IMG/VR virus record: IMGVR_UViG_3300025543_000207
Span: 1 to 24,448 of that record
Direction: 5' to 3' (one strand)
DNA: 24,448 bases
From: a virus
Shown: positions 1 to 7,398 of the stretch, piece by piece
Layout: every line of letters begins with the position of its first letter
Numbering within the stretch: the stretch's first letter is position 1
Program-made: the position numbers and the translations under genes
The notes under the pieces: model-generated
What the model was told of the DNA's origin: nothing
Seen by the model: the letters and a program-made list of their open reading frames with translations, nothing else
Databases searched by the model: none

Positions 1-1
1 T

Positions 2-211
2 GACATGCAATCAGACTCATGGTTAAGCAAGTCAATACGTCCATTAGTGTTAGCTTGGTTAGTAATATCAACTACACTGCTAATTTTTATTGATGCAGGT
101 GTGATTATGTTTAATGTAGAAGATAAATGGGTTGATCTTTTACAATTAGTATTAATAACGGTTATAGGCGCCTATTTTGGTGGACGCTCGTACGAAAAAA
201 TAAAAAAATAA
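2..211 (+). CDS. Holin-like membrane protein, 5' end cut off by the window
   Basis: This is the C-terminal part of a small membrane protein; the frame is open to the left window edge, and the ATG at 5 is probably internal. Two hydrophobic segments are visible: residues 12-35 of the ATG-based reading (PLVLAWLVISTTLLIFIDAG) and 43-60 (DLLQLVLITVIGAYFGGR). The pattern SWLSKSIRPLVL, then a membrane span, then GAYFGGRSYEKIKK matches the C-terminal half of the family known as 'holin of 3TMs, for gene-transfer release' and related marine-phage proteins, where the segment before SWLSK normally continues upstream. Role by family: forming lesions in the inner membrane that release the lysis enzyme. It lies 1 base before the next gene. 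The family call is from memory of the motif. Other small phage membrane proteins remain possible, and no endolysin is visible inside the window to support a lysis cassette. Confidence 0.55.
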   Translation, partial: DMQSDSWLSKSIRPLVLAWLVISTTLLIFIDAGVIMFNVEDKWVDLLQLVLITVIGAYFGGRSYEKIKK

Positions 212-212
212 A

Positions 213-578
213 ATGGGAATTAACAATACACAAACATCATACGCCTTTGGACAACTAGGCAGTGTTTATACTACAGCTAGTAGTGACGCTATTAAACCTC
301 CAACAGACAAGGTATTTGTAGCAATAACAATGCTTGCAGACACTGTGTTCGACGCATCGGGCGGTTTAATTGCAGACATACCTCTTACTGGATCTGATCA
401 GTATATTGGAACAGATCAACCAGCTAACGATTTAGCCGCTGGTTCTGAAACTACAGACGAAGGTTCTGGTGGTAAAGTTGTTGATTCAGTTACTTTTCCA
501 AAAGGTATTACTATCTATGGAAGATGGACTGAGATTGACGTAAGCAGTGGTTCAGTTGTAGCTTACATAGGAGCATAA
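213..578 (+). CDS. Small virion-associated protein, FPKGITIYGRWTEI family
   Basis: A 121-residue beta-rich protein with no signal peptide or membrane segment. The N-terminus (INNTQTSYAFGQLGS), the central VFVAITMLADTVFD and the C-terminal FPKGITIYGRWTEIDVSSG resemble a small protein type found near structural genes of many uncultured marine phages. I know of no proven function; a role as a head or tail decoration protein is inferred from its neighbours. The middle (residues about 60-100) is rich in Gly, Ser, Asp and Thr and is probably a loop. Its stop overlaps the start of the next gene by one base (TAATG), so the two are probably translationally coupled. The start is an ATGG one base after the previous stop, without a Shine-Dalgarno sequence. 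Confidence 0.7.
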   Translation: MGINNTQTSYAFGQLGSVYTTASSDAIKPPTDKVFVAITMLADTVFDASGGLIADIPLTGSDQYIGTDQPANDLAAGSETTDEGSGGKVVDSVTFPKGITIYGRWTEIDVSSGSVVAYIGA

Positions 579-1396
579 TGTTAGGATTAGGTAGTGGCAT
601 AACAGGTGGTTCAAGTTTAGAATCAGTTCTTGATTTATCTTCTAAGGTTTTTCATGTTTCTGGCTTTAACGTTACGTCTTCTGATGTAGGAGGCGAACAA
701 AAAGTAAGCGCTATGGAAAACTTAGCTGACGGTAGTAGTATAACTGTAGAGCAATCTGTAGATGATAAAAAACCTATTTATGACGCAGCTAACAAAGGGG
801 TTCATTTTCCTTTTACCTCTGCTTCTGGTCAAGTAGATCAACTAGATCTTAGTAGTGCTATTACACTAACCGACGCTTTTACAATATTTTTCGTGTCAAA
901 ACAATCTACGCCTGGCGAACAAAATGACGCTTATCAATTTGTAACTGGAAGCTATACAGATGCTAACAATAAATCTTCTATATATTTGTTTACACCAGAA
1001 GATGATGGCTCTGACCCTTATTTTAATATAAGAGCAACTCAAAGCGGAACTACTGATGAAATAGGTATAGAGCAGTTCGATAACGGCACGCCTTCAACCT
1101 CAAAAAGTTTTATCTGCATAACTAAAGACGCTGGAGCGAGCGCTACAGTTAAAGTTTATCAAAGCGCAAATAATACTTTTCACTCTGAAATATCAGATAC
1201 TGACTTTGATGCTAACGTAGATTTTGTAATAGATCAAATAGGTGGTTTTGAGCCTTTTCAAAATCCAGGCGGTGGTATTGCTGTACCACAAGGTAATATG
1301 CACCTTTACGAGCTAGGGGTGTATAATATAGCTTTAACAGAAGCGCAAGTTAGAGAAATATCTAGCGATATGACCGTTAAACACGGAATAGCATAA
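578..1396 (+). CDS. LamG/concanavalin-A-like decoration or adhesion protein
   Basis: A 272-residue protein. After a short glycine-rich N-terminus (MLGLGSGITGG) and a linker, residues about 60-265 read as a jelly-roll lectin-like domain: alternating hydrophobic strands such as AFTIFFVSK and SIYLFTPE, ending in MHLYELGVYNIALTEAQVRE. That ending is the typical last strand and helix of LamG/concanavalin-A-like domains in phage and bacterial surface proteins. Such domains bind glycans or stabilise virions, so a capsid decoration or host-attachment role is inferred. I could not identify calcium- or sugar-binding residues with certainty. The gene overlaps the preceding structural gene by one base and is followed by a 34-base A/T-only spacer. 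Confidence 0.65.
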   Translation: MLGLGSGITGGSSLESVLDLSSKVFHVSGFNVTSSDVGGEQKVSAMENLADGSSITVEQSVDDKKPIYDAANKGVHFPFTSASGQVDQLDLSSAITLTDAFTIFFVSKQSTPGEQNDAYQFVTGSYTDANNKSSIYLFTPEDDGSDPYFNIRATQSGTTDEIGIEQFDNGTPSTSKSFICITKDAGASATVKVYQSANNTFHSEISDTDFDANVDFVIDQIGGFEPFQNPGGGIAVPQGNMHLYELGVYNIALTEAQVREISSDMTVKHGIA

Positions 1397-1397
1397 C

Positions 1398-1430
1398 AAT
1401 TAACAATTAACAATTAAATTAAATTAAATT
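1398..1430 (+). promoter_or_regulatory. A/T-repeat leader, type B (AATTAAC and AAATT repeats)
   Basis: This gap consists of three AATTAAC-type units followed by three AAATT units, ending directly at the ATG of the coiled-coil gene. It contains almost no G. A closely related string (GAATTAAATTAAATAATG) precedes the gene at 23147. Such leaders could be Bacteroidetes-type A-rich translation initiation regions, a promoter for a phage polymerase, or both. I see no canonical Bacteroidetes TAnnTTTG element. The repetition is seen directly; the function is inferred. Confidence 0.4.
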
Positions 1431-1733
1431 ATGGCAAAAAGAAAAACACCAAAATCAGAAAAAATAGTAGACTTAAAGCCTAAAGCTGAAAAAGTTACTG
1501 AAGAGCAGTTAACAAAAATGCAAAATATAGTTAACGCTATAAACCAAGGGCAGCAAGAACTTGGAAGACTAGAACTTCAAAAAACCCAAATGGTATCAAG
1601 AGTTATGTCTTTCCAAGAAGCTATTGGTCATCTGCAAAAAGAACTTGAAGAAGAGTATGGTCAAGTAGACATAAGTATTCAAGACGGAACTATTAAATAT
1701 CAAGACGATGTCGAAACTGATACGAAAGATTAG
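1431..1733 (+). CDS. Small coiled-coil protein of unknown function
   Basis: A 100-residue protein with a basic N-terminus (MAKRKTPKSEK), a long heptad-like helix from about residue 23 to 75 (EEQLTKMQNIVNAINQGQQE onward), and an acidic C-terminal tail containing DISIQDGTIKYQDD. Similar small coiled-coil proteins sit just upstream of the terminase in marine crAss-like contigs; this is recalled, not searched. Function is unknown; assembly or chaperone roles are possible. Its last 26 bases overlap the next gene in a different frame. The start follows the A/T-repeat leader, with no Shine-Dalgarno sequence. Confidence 0.65.
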   Translation: MAKRKTPKSEKIVDLKPKAEKVTEEQLTKMQNIVNAINQGQQELGRLELQKTQMVSRVMSFQEAIGHLQKELEEEYGQVDISIQDGTIKYQDDVETDTKD

Positions 1734-1929
1734 TATCGGCAAAGATTATAAGAATGACGCCATGCACTATGCCGTTGGGCAAGAAGTGTATGGTGGTCAT
1801 ACTATTTGCGATATTATAGAAGAAGAAGACAAGTTTTCTATTTACATTAGAAAAGGTAAAGATGTTTTACCTTGGAAAGACTTTAACAAAAACATGGCTG
1901 TATCTGTTGAATATAATCTACAGTATTAA
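1708..1929 (+). CDS. Small conserved-looking protein of unknown function
   Basis: A 73-residue protein containing IGKDYKNDAMHYAVGQEVYG, then GHTICDIIEEEDKFSIYIRK and a VLPWKDFNKNMAVSVEYN tail: a compact, mostly beta fold with no membrane segment. It starts inside the preceding gene (26-base overlap) and its stop overlaps the GroES-like start by one base (TAATG). The tight chaining and a sensible protein composition support it as real. I recognise no domain. The downstream GroES-like gene suggests the three small genes may act together, but that is speculation. Confidence 0.65.
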   Translation: MSKLIRKISIGKDYKNDAMHYAVGQEVYGGHTICDIIEEEDKFSIYIRKGKDVLPWKDFNKNMAVSVEYNLQY

Positions 1930-2510
1930 TGAAAAGCGTTTATAACTTTGTTGTAGAGCCAATAGGCGAAAGATACGATAACGTTAAAAAAATTGGTGAT
2001 AGTGAGTTAATAACTAACACCGAAATATTTAACCATCAATACGTTAATAGACTAGCAAGGGTGATATCTGTGCCGTTAAAACTCGATACAAACATAAAGC
2101 CTGGCGATACTGTTTTAGTTCATCATAATGTATTTAGAAGATGGTACGACGTTAAAGGTGTAGAAAAAAACAGTAGAGCTTTTTTTAATGAAAACACGTA
2201 TATAGTTTCTATAGATCAAATATTTTTATTTAAGTCAAAACAAAAATGGCAGTCGCCAAAAGGATATTGTTTTGTAAAGCCTATAAAAGCTATAGATCAA
2301 TTTAGCACCGAGCTAGAAAAGCCTTTAGTGGGCATAGTTAAGTATTCTGACAAAACTGTTAACGTTGGAGATTTAGTTGGGTTTAGACCTAATAGTGAGT
2401 ATGAGTTTATTGTAGACGGAGAAAGACTATACAGAGTGTTATCAAATTTTATTACTATTAAATATGAATATCAAGGAGACGAAGAAGAATATAATCCAAG
2501 CTGGGCATAA
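1929..2510 (+). CDS. Tandem GroES-like co-chaperonin (Cpn10 fold repeated twice)
   Basis: A 193-residue protein reading as two GroES/Cpn10-like units. Unit 1 is residues about 1-101, with FVVEPIGERYDNV, the hairpin IKPGDTVLVHHN (57-68) and closing strand YIVSIDQIFLFK. Unit 2 is about 107-180, with GYCFVKPIKAID, VNVGDLVGFRPN and the closing strand DGERLYRVLSNFITIKYE. The order 'K-P-[IL] strand, variable loop, [IV]K.GD.V...., GE.Y.[IV]....I' is the hallmark of GroES, which caps the GroEL chamber during folding of substrates such as phage capsid proteins. The stretch 21-35 (KIGDSELITN) is where a GroEL-binding mobile loop would lie. Usual GroES is about 95 residues, so this is double length. No GroEL gene is in the window, so a host GroEL partner is inferred. 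It sits just upstream of the terminase genes. Confidence 0.65.
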   Translation: MKSVYNFVVEPIGERYDNVKKIGDSELITNTEIFNHQYVNRLARVISVPLKLDTNIKPGDTVLVHHNVFRRWYDVKGVEKNSRAFFNENTYIVSIDQIFLFKSKQKWQSPKGYCFVKPIKAIDQFSTELEKPLVGIVKYSDKTVNVGDLVGFRPNSEYEFIVDGERLYRVLSNFITIKYEYQGDEEEYNPSWA

Positions 2511-2739
2511 AGCTGTTGAAGAGCTTATTAAAGTAGCAAAAGAAGCTATTGTCGATAGTGGTGATGATATTACTGCTGATAGACTAAAAAATGCAGCTGC
2601 TACTAAAAAGCTAGCTATATTTGACGCGTTTGAAATACTTAATAGAATACAAGAAGAACAAAGCTTACTAGAAGGTAAAGAGCCTGAGAAAAAAGAAGAA
2701 AGAGTATTTAAAGGATTTGCTGAAGGAAGATCTAAATGA
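2464..2739 (+). CDS. Small helical protein, possible terminase small subunit
   Basis: A 91-residue, highly charged helical protein: IKETKKNIIQAGHKAVEELI, a central ITADRLKNAAATKKLAIFDA helix pair, and an acidic-basic tail ending GFAEGRSK. It lies immediately before the large terminase gene with an ATGA overlap (2736-2739), the usual place of the small terminase subunit, which recognises the phage DNA for packaging. I see no clear helix-turn-helix, so the assignment rests on position, size and helical character. The ATG at 2464 overlaps the GroES-like gene by 47 bases. Such a long overlap is unusual, but there is no later in-frame ATG until the distal part of the gene, so this start is kept. 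Confidence 0.55.
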   Translation: MNIKETKKNIIQAGHKAVEELIKVAKEAIVDSGDDITADRLKNAAATKKLAIFDAFEILNRIQEEQSLLEGKEPEKKEERVFKGFAEGRSK

Positions 2740-4952
2740 GTTACGAGCAAACTTTATATAAAATAATTGAACCTGTTAAGAAGACTGCTATAAGTAGACT
2801 TAACAAAGGCAAGAAGTGGGAGTACGGCTATAACAAGGAGCATGATATTATTGTTATATCTAAGACTGGCAAAATAGGAGATATAGTAGAAATACAGAAC
2901 TTAAAAATAGCATTGCCAAAAGTACCTAGCAGTGTGTATAGCAATAGCGATAACAAGTGGAGGCGTATTGATACGCCAAAGCAGTTAGACAAAATTAAAA
3001 ATATATTTGACTGGCGAGCTTATCCTGAGGAACAAAAAGAACAATGGTACGACTACATAGATGAAGAGTTCAAAAGAAGAGATGAGGGTTTTTGGTTTAA
3101 AAATAATGGTGTTTCAACTTATATTACGGGAAGTCACTATATGTACCTCCAGTGGTCAAAGATAGACGTTGGCGCTCCAGATTTTCGTGAAGCTAATAGA
3201 TTGTTTTTTATATTTTGGGAAGCCTGCAAAGCTGATAAAAGATGCTACGGTATGTGTTATCTTAAGAATAGACGTTCTGGCTTTTCTTTTATGAGCTCTG
3301 CTGAAACCGTTAACTTAGCTACAATATCGAGTGATAGTAGATATGGGATACTATCTAAAAGTGGTGCCGATGCAAAAAAGATGTTTACAGACAAGGTTGT
3401 ACCTATATCTATAAACTATCCTTTTTTCTTTAAACCAATACAAGATGGTATGGATAGACCTAAGTCTGAGCTAGCGTATCGTGTGCCAGCGAGTAAGTTT
3501 ACTCGTAAAAAAATAGAGGTTAACGAAAAGTTAGAGGAAATAAAAGGTTTAGATACTACGATAGACTGGAAAAATACAGGTGATAACAGTTATGATGGTG
3601 AGAAACTATCTTTGCTTGTTCACGATGAAAGTGGTAAATGGGAAAGGCCTGACAACATACTTAACAACTGGCGAGTTACAAAAACTTGTCTTAGATTAGG
3701 TGCTAGAGTTGTAGGTAAATGCATGATGGGCTCAACGTCTAATGCGTTGGACAAAGGTGGAGATAACTTTAAAAAATTGTACAATGATTCAGATGTCACT
3801 TCTAGAAACCGCAATGGACAAACAAAGTCTGGTTTATATTCTTTGTTTATCCCAATGGAATGGAACTATGAAGGATTTATTGACGAATTTGGACAACCAG
3901 TATTTAATAACCCAGATCATGATGTATACGGACCCGACGGTGAATTAATTGAGCATGGAATAATTGATCACTGGAACAATGAAGCTGAAGGATTAAAATC
4001 AGACCAAGATGGTTTAAATGAATTTTATCGACAGTTTCCAAGAACAGAAGAACACGCTTTTAGAGATGAGGCGAAAAACAGTATATTTAATTTAGTTAAA
4101 ATATACGAACAAATAGATTATAACGAAGGCATTAGAAATAGCTCTGTAGTTAATACTGGCAATTTTCAATGGGAGAACGGTATAAAAGATTCTAAAGTAA
4201 TTTTTTATCCTGATCCAAAAGGTAGATTTAACATTAGTTGGACGCCGCCTCATAACCTTCAAAATAGAGTAATAACTAAGAACGGAGTTAAATATCCAGG
4301 TAATGAGCACATGGGCGCTTTTGGGTGTGACAGCTACGATATTAGTGGAACAGTGGATGGTAAAGGATCTAAAGGAGCTTTACATGGACTAACTAAGTTT
4401 TCCATGGAAGACGCGCCACCTAATCACATGTTCTTAGAATATATTGCCAGACCACAAACCGCTGAAATGTTTTTTGAAGACGTTTTGATGGCTTTAGTTT
4501 TTTACGGTATGCCAATACTAGCGGAAAACAATAAACCAAGATTACTATATTATCTAAAACGAAGAGGTTATAGAGGTTACAGTATGAATAGACCAGACAA
4601 GGTGTGGAATAAGTTATCTGTTGCTGAAAAAGAAATAGGTGGAATACCTAACTCTAGTGAAGATATAAAGCAAGCTCACGCAGCTGCAATAGAAATGTAT
4701 ATACAAAGCCACGTTGGTCATTTAGGAGATGGCATTTATGGTAACATATACTTTAACCAAACGCTAAACGAGTGGAGTAGATTTGATATAAACAATCGTA
4801 CAAAGTTTGATGCCGCGATAAGTTCTGGTCTAGCTATAATGGCTTGCAACAGACATTTATATAGACCACACGCCGATATAAAAAAACCAGCATTAAATTT
4901 AAGAATTGCAAGGTATACTAATAATGGTGATACATCTAAACTAATAAAATAA
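2736..4952 (+). CDS. terL: Terminase large subunit, crAss-like type
   Basis: The DNA-packaging motor (738 residues): an N-terminal ATPase that translocates DNA into the capsid through the portal and a C-terminal RNase-H-fold nuclease that cuts the concatemer. The stretch from NNGVSTYITGSHYMYLQWS through PDFREANRLFFIFWEACKAD (about 123-167) is the crAss-like terminase signature. The ATPase P-loop position is NRRSGFSFMSS (178-188), which lacks the classical GK[ST] of a Walker A. Walker B is LSLLVHDE (291-298), and MGSTSNALDKGG (331-342) fits the coupling motif. Nuclease acidic residues are D532 in FGCDSYD and D692 in FDAAISSGLAIMAC. The start overlaps the previous stop as ATGA. Length suits the family. 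The portal gene follows after 2 bases. Confidence 0.9.
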   Translation: MSYEQTLYKIIEPVKKTAISRLNKGKKWEYGYNKEHDIIVISKTGKIGDIVEIQNLKIALPKVPSSVYSNSDNKWRRIDTPKQLDKIKNIFDWRAYPEEQKEQWYDYIDEEFKRRDEGFWFKNNGVSTYITGSHYMYLQWSKIDVGAPDFREANRLFFIFWEACKADKRCYGMCYLKNRRSGFSFMSSAETVNLATISSDSRYGILSKSGADAKKMFTDKVVPISINYPFFFKPIQDGMDRPKSELAYRVPASKFTRKKIEVNEKLEEIKGLDTTIDWKNTGDNSYDGEKLSLLVHDESGKWERPDNILNNWRVTKTCLRLGARVVGKCMMGSTSNALDKGGDNFKKLYNDSDVTSRNRNGQTKSGLYSLFIPMEWNYEGFIDEFGQPVFNNPDHDVYGPDGELIEHGIIDHWNNEAEGLKSDQDGLNEFYRQFPRTEEHAFRDEAKNSIFNLVKIYEQIDYNEGIRNSSVVNTGNFQWENGIKDSKVIFYPDPKGRFNISWTPPHNLQNRVITKNGVKYPGNEHMGAFGCDSYDISGTVDGKGSKGALHGLTKFSMEDAPPNHMFLEYIARPQTAEMFFEDVLMALVFYGMPILAENNKPRLLYYLKRRGYRGYSMNRPDKVWNKLSVAEKEIGGIPNSSEDIKQAHAAAIEMYIQSHVGHLGDGIYGNIYFNQTLNEWSRFDINNRTKFDAAISSGLAIMACNRHLYRPHADIKKPALNLRIARYTNNGDTSKLIK

Positions 4953-4954
4953 AT

Positions 4955-7372
4955 ATGGCAGAGTCTGTTATAAAAAGTTATTTTCCAAGTCAAACCGTAA
5001 GTGATGCTGAAAAACTTAGCTATGATTACGGTTTAAAAGTTGCTAAAGCTATCGAACAAGAGTGGTTTGATGACGACGCTACGAACGCTAAGTACAGAAG
5101 TAATCTAAATGATTTTCATAGATTAAGATTATATGCTAGAGGAGAGCAATCTGTACAAAAATACAAAGACGAGTTATCTATAAACGGAGATATGTCTTAC
5201 TTAAATTTAGACTGGAGCCCTGTTCCTATAATACCTAAATTTGTAGATATAGTTGTTAACGGTATAGCTGAAAGAACTTACGATATTAAAGCGTATTCTC
5301 AGTCACCTAATGGAGTGGCTAAAAGAACTAAATACATGGAGTCTATTATGGACGACATGGAGTTTAAAGATTTAAACGATTTAGTTTCCACACAGTTCAA
5401 TATAGACTTAAGGGAAAGTGAAGAGCCTATGCTGCCTCAAACTTTAGAAGAGCTACAACTTCACATGCAACTTAACTACAAGCAGGCTATTGAACTAGCA
5501 GAAGAGCAAGCATTAAATGTTCTACTCGACGGTAATAAATACGAGTTAACAAAGAAAAGATTTTTCTACGACTTAACGGTTTTAGGTATTGGTGCTGTAA
5601 AAAACAACTTCTCTACTTCTGAAGGTATTACGATAGACTACGTAGATCCAGCTGACCTTGTTTACTCTTATACGGACTCTCCTTATTTTGAAGACGTATA
5701 CTATGTAGGTGAAGTTAAATCTATACCTATAAATGAATTAGCAAAACAATTTCCACATTTAGATCAGGAAGAGTTAGAAAGTATAGTTAACAATTCTAAC
5801 TACAACGTAACAAACAAGCATAATAGATACAATTCCGATAAAGATGATATAAACAGAGTTCAAGTATTATACTTTAATTATAAGACTTATATGAACGAAG
5901 TTTATAAAGTTAAACAAGTAGGCTCTGGTGCTGAAAAAATTATAGAAAAAGATGATACTTTCAATCCTCCAGCTGAAGCTGAAGATTACTACAAACTACA
6001 AAGGTCTGTTGAAGTATTATATGATGGAGTTCTAATACTAGGAACCAACAAGTTAGTAAAGTGGGAGATGGCTAGAAACATGATGAGGCCAAAAAGCGAC
6101 TTTACTAAAGTTAAAATGAATTACTCTATTGTAGCGCCTAGAATGTATAATGGCAAAATAGAGTCGCTAGTTAAGCGTATTACAGGTTTTGCTGATATGA
6201 TACAGTTAACTCATTTAAAGCTTCAACAGGTAATGTCTAGATTGGTTCCAGACGGCGTTTATTTAGATGCTGATGGTTTAGCTGAAATAGACTTAGGTAA
6301 TGGAACAAACTATAATCCACAAGAAGCTTTAAACATGTTCTTTCAAACAGGTTCTGTTATAGGTAGATCATTTACTTCTGAAGGCGATATGAACCCTGGC
6401 AAAGTGCCTATTCAAGAAATACAGTCAGGCTCTGGCGGAGCAAAAATGCAAAGTTTAATAGGTACTTACAACTATTACTTGCAAATGATACGCGATGTGA
6501 CTGGTCTTAACGAAGCTAGAGATGGTAGCATGCCAGATAAAAACGCTTTAGTAGGTGTTCAAAAATTAGCCGCAGCAAATAGTAATACAGCTACAAGACA
6601 TATATTACAAGCTGGCTTATTTTTAACGGCTGATACCTGTGAGTCTTTATCACTTAGAATATCCGATGTATTAGAGTATTCTCCAACAAAAGATGCTTTC
6701 ATACAGGCTATTGGAGCGCATAATGTTGCTACACTAGAAGAGTTGGAAGAACTACACCTGTATGATTTTGGTATATTTTTAGAGCTTACACCGGATGAAG
6801 AAGAAAAAGCAAAGTTAGAAAATAACATACAAATGGCTTTGCAGCAGCAAAATATTGAACTAGAAGACGCTATAGATTTAAGAGAAATAAGAAATATCAA
6901 GCTTGCTAATCAACTTCTTAAAATACGTAGAAGAAAAAAGCAAGAAAAAGATAGAGCTATGCAATTAGAAAACATACAAGCTCAATCTCAGTCTAATTCT
7001 CAAGCGGCTCAACAAGCAGCGCAAATAGAGGTTCAAAAAGAACAAGCTTTAGTTCAAAGCAAGATGCAGTTAGAATCACACAAAGCGCAGCTTGAAGCTC
7101 AAAAAATGCAGCAAGAAATTGAAGCTAAAAAACAATTAATGGAGGTTGAATTTTCTTACAACATGCAGTTAAGAAAAGCTGACTCTGAAAATTTAATGAA
7201 AAAAGATATAACCAAAGAAGACCGTAAAGACGCAAGAACTAAAATGCAAGCTTCACAACAGTCAGAGCTTATAGATCAAAGAAATAAAGGTAAAGCACCT
7301 AAAAACTTTGAGTCTGCAGGTAATGATAGTATTGAAAGTGGATTTAATTTAGAAGGCTTTACACCTAGATAA
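4955..7372 (+). CDS. Portal protein, crAss-like type, with long C-terminal coiled coil
   Basis: The dodecameric portal at the unique capsid vertex (805 residues), through which the terminase packs DNA and on which the tail is built. The order directly after terL, the length, and motifs such as NLDWSPVPIIPKFVDIVVNG (84-103), DYVDPADLVYSYTDSPYFED (228-247) and VTGLNEARDGSMPDKNALVG (515-534) match crAss-like portals. Residues about 620-760 are a long Gln/Glu/Lys/Ala-rich helical region (EKAKLENNIQMALQQQN onward), as expected for an extended C-terminal barrel inside the head. The last residues carry FESAGNDSI (785-793), which reappears near the scaffold N-terminus. The start ATGGC follows an A-rich spacer with no Shine-Dalgarno sequence. 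Confidence 0.88.
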   Translation: MAESVIKSYFPSQTVSDAEKLSYDYGLKVAKAIEQEWFDDDATNAKYRSNLNDFHRLRLYARGEQSVQKYKDELSINGDMSYLNLDWSPVPIIPKFVDIVVNGIAERTYDIKAYSQSPNGVAKRTKYMESIMDDMEFKDLNDLVSTQFNIDLRESEEPMLPQTLEELQLHMQLNYKQAIELAEEQALNVLLDGNKYELTKKRFFYDLTVLGIGAVKNNFSTSEGITIDYVDPADLVYSYTDSPYFEDVYYVGEVKSIPINELAKQFPHLDQEELESIVNNSNYNVTNKHNRYNSDKDDINRVQVLYFNYKTYMNEVYKVKQVGSGAEKIIEKDDTFNPPAEAEDYYKLQRSVEVLYDGVLILGTNKLVKWEMARNMMRPKSDFTKVKMNYSIVAPRMYNGKIESLVKRITGFADMIQLTHLKLQQVMSRLVPDGVYLDADGLAEIDLGNGTNYNPQEALNMFFQTGSVIGRSFTSEGDMNPGKVPIQEIQSGSGGAKMQSLIGTYNYYLQMIRDVTGLNEARDGSMPDKNALVGVQKLAAANSNTATRHILQAGLFLTADTCESLSLRISDVLEYSPTKDAFIQAIGAHNVATLEELEELHLYDFGIFLELTPDEEEKAKLENNIQMALQQQNIELEDAIDLREIRNIKLANQLLKIRRRKKQEKDRAMQLENIQAQSQSNSQAAQQAAQIEVQKEQALVQSKMQLESHKAQLEAQKMQQEIEAKKQLMEVEFSYNMQLRKADSENLMKKDITKEDRKDARTKMQASQQSELIDQRNKGKAPKNFESAGNDSIESGFNLEGFTPR

Positions 7373-7373
7373 A

Positions 7374-7398
7374 TTTATTAATTATTTTATATTATATT
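7374..7398 (+). promoter_or_regulatory. A/T-only leader, type A, upstream of scaffold gene
   Basis: A spacer made only of A and T between the portal stop and the scaffold ATG. It begins TTTATTAATTATTT and ends TATATTATATT before ATGG. The spacer at 10094-10121 has the same beginning (TTTATTAATTTTT) and a near-identical end (TATATTATATC), and the MCP leader also begins TTTATTAA directly after the scaffold stop (8536-8543). This is a candidate late promoter or translation leader. The resemblance is seen directly; the function is inferred. Confidence 0.4.

Noticed and set aside
2-211. Gene transfer agent origin suggested by similarity of the holin-like protein to a GTA holin family
   Set aside because: The same membrane protein type is widespread in phages, and the rest of the window is a crAss-like phage core with a terminase and 805-residue portal unlike GTA proteins.
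2442-2750. Minus-strand open frame of 102 residues, and similar ones at 3620-3814, 4092-4310, 4736-4993, 6559-6900, 8019-8270, 10194-10421, 13874-14128, 17877-18119, 19887-20108, 21225-21446 and 21528-21713
   Set aside because: All lie opposite well-supported plus-strand genes and have the Ser/Phe/Ile/Cys-rich, low-information composition of antisense reading; none has its own spacing, leader or recognisable motif.
3742-3948. Plus-strand frame of 68 residues inside the terminase gene
   Set aside because: Wholly inside the terminase ATPase region in another frame, with no motif or leader.
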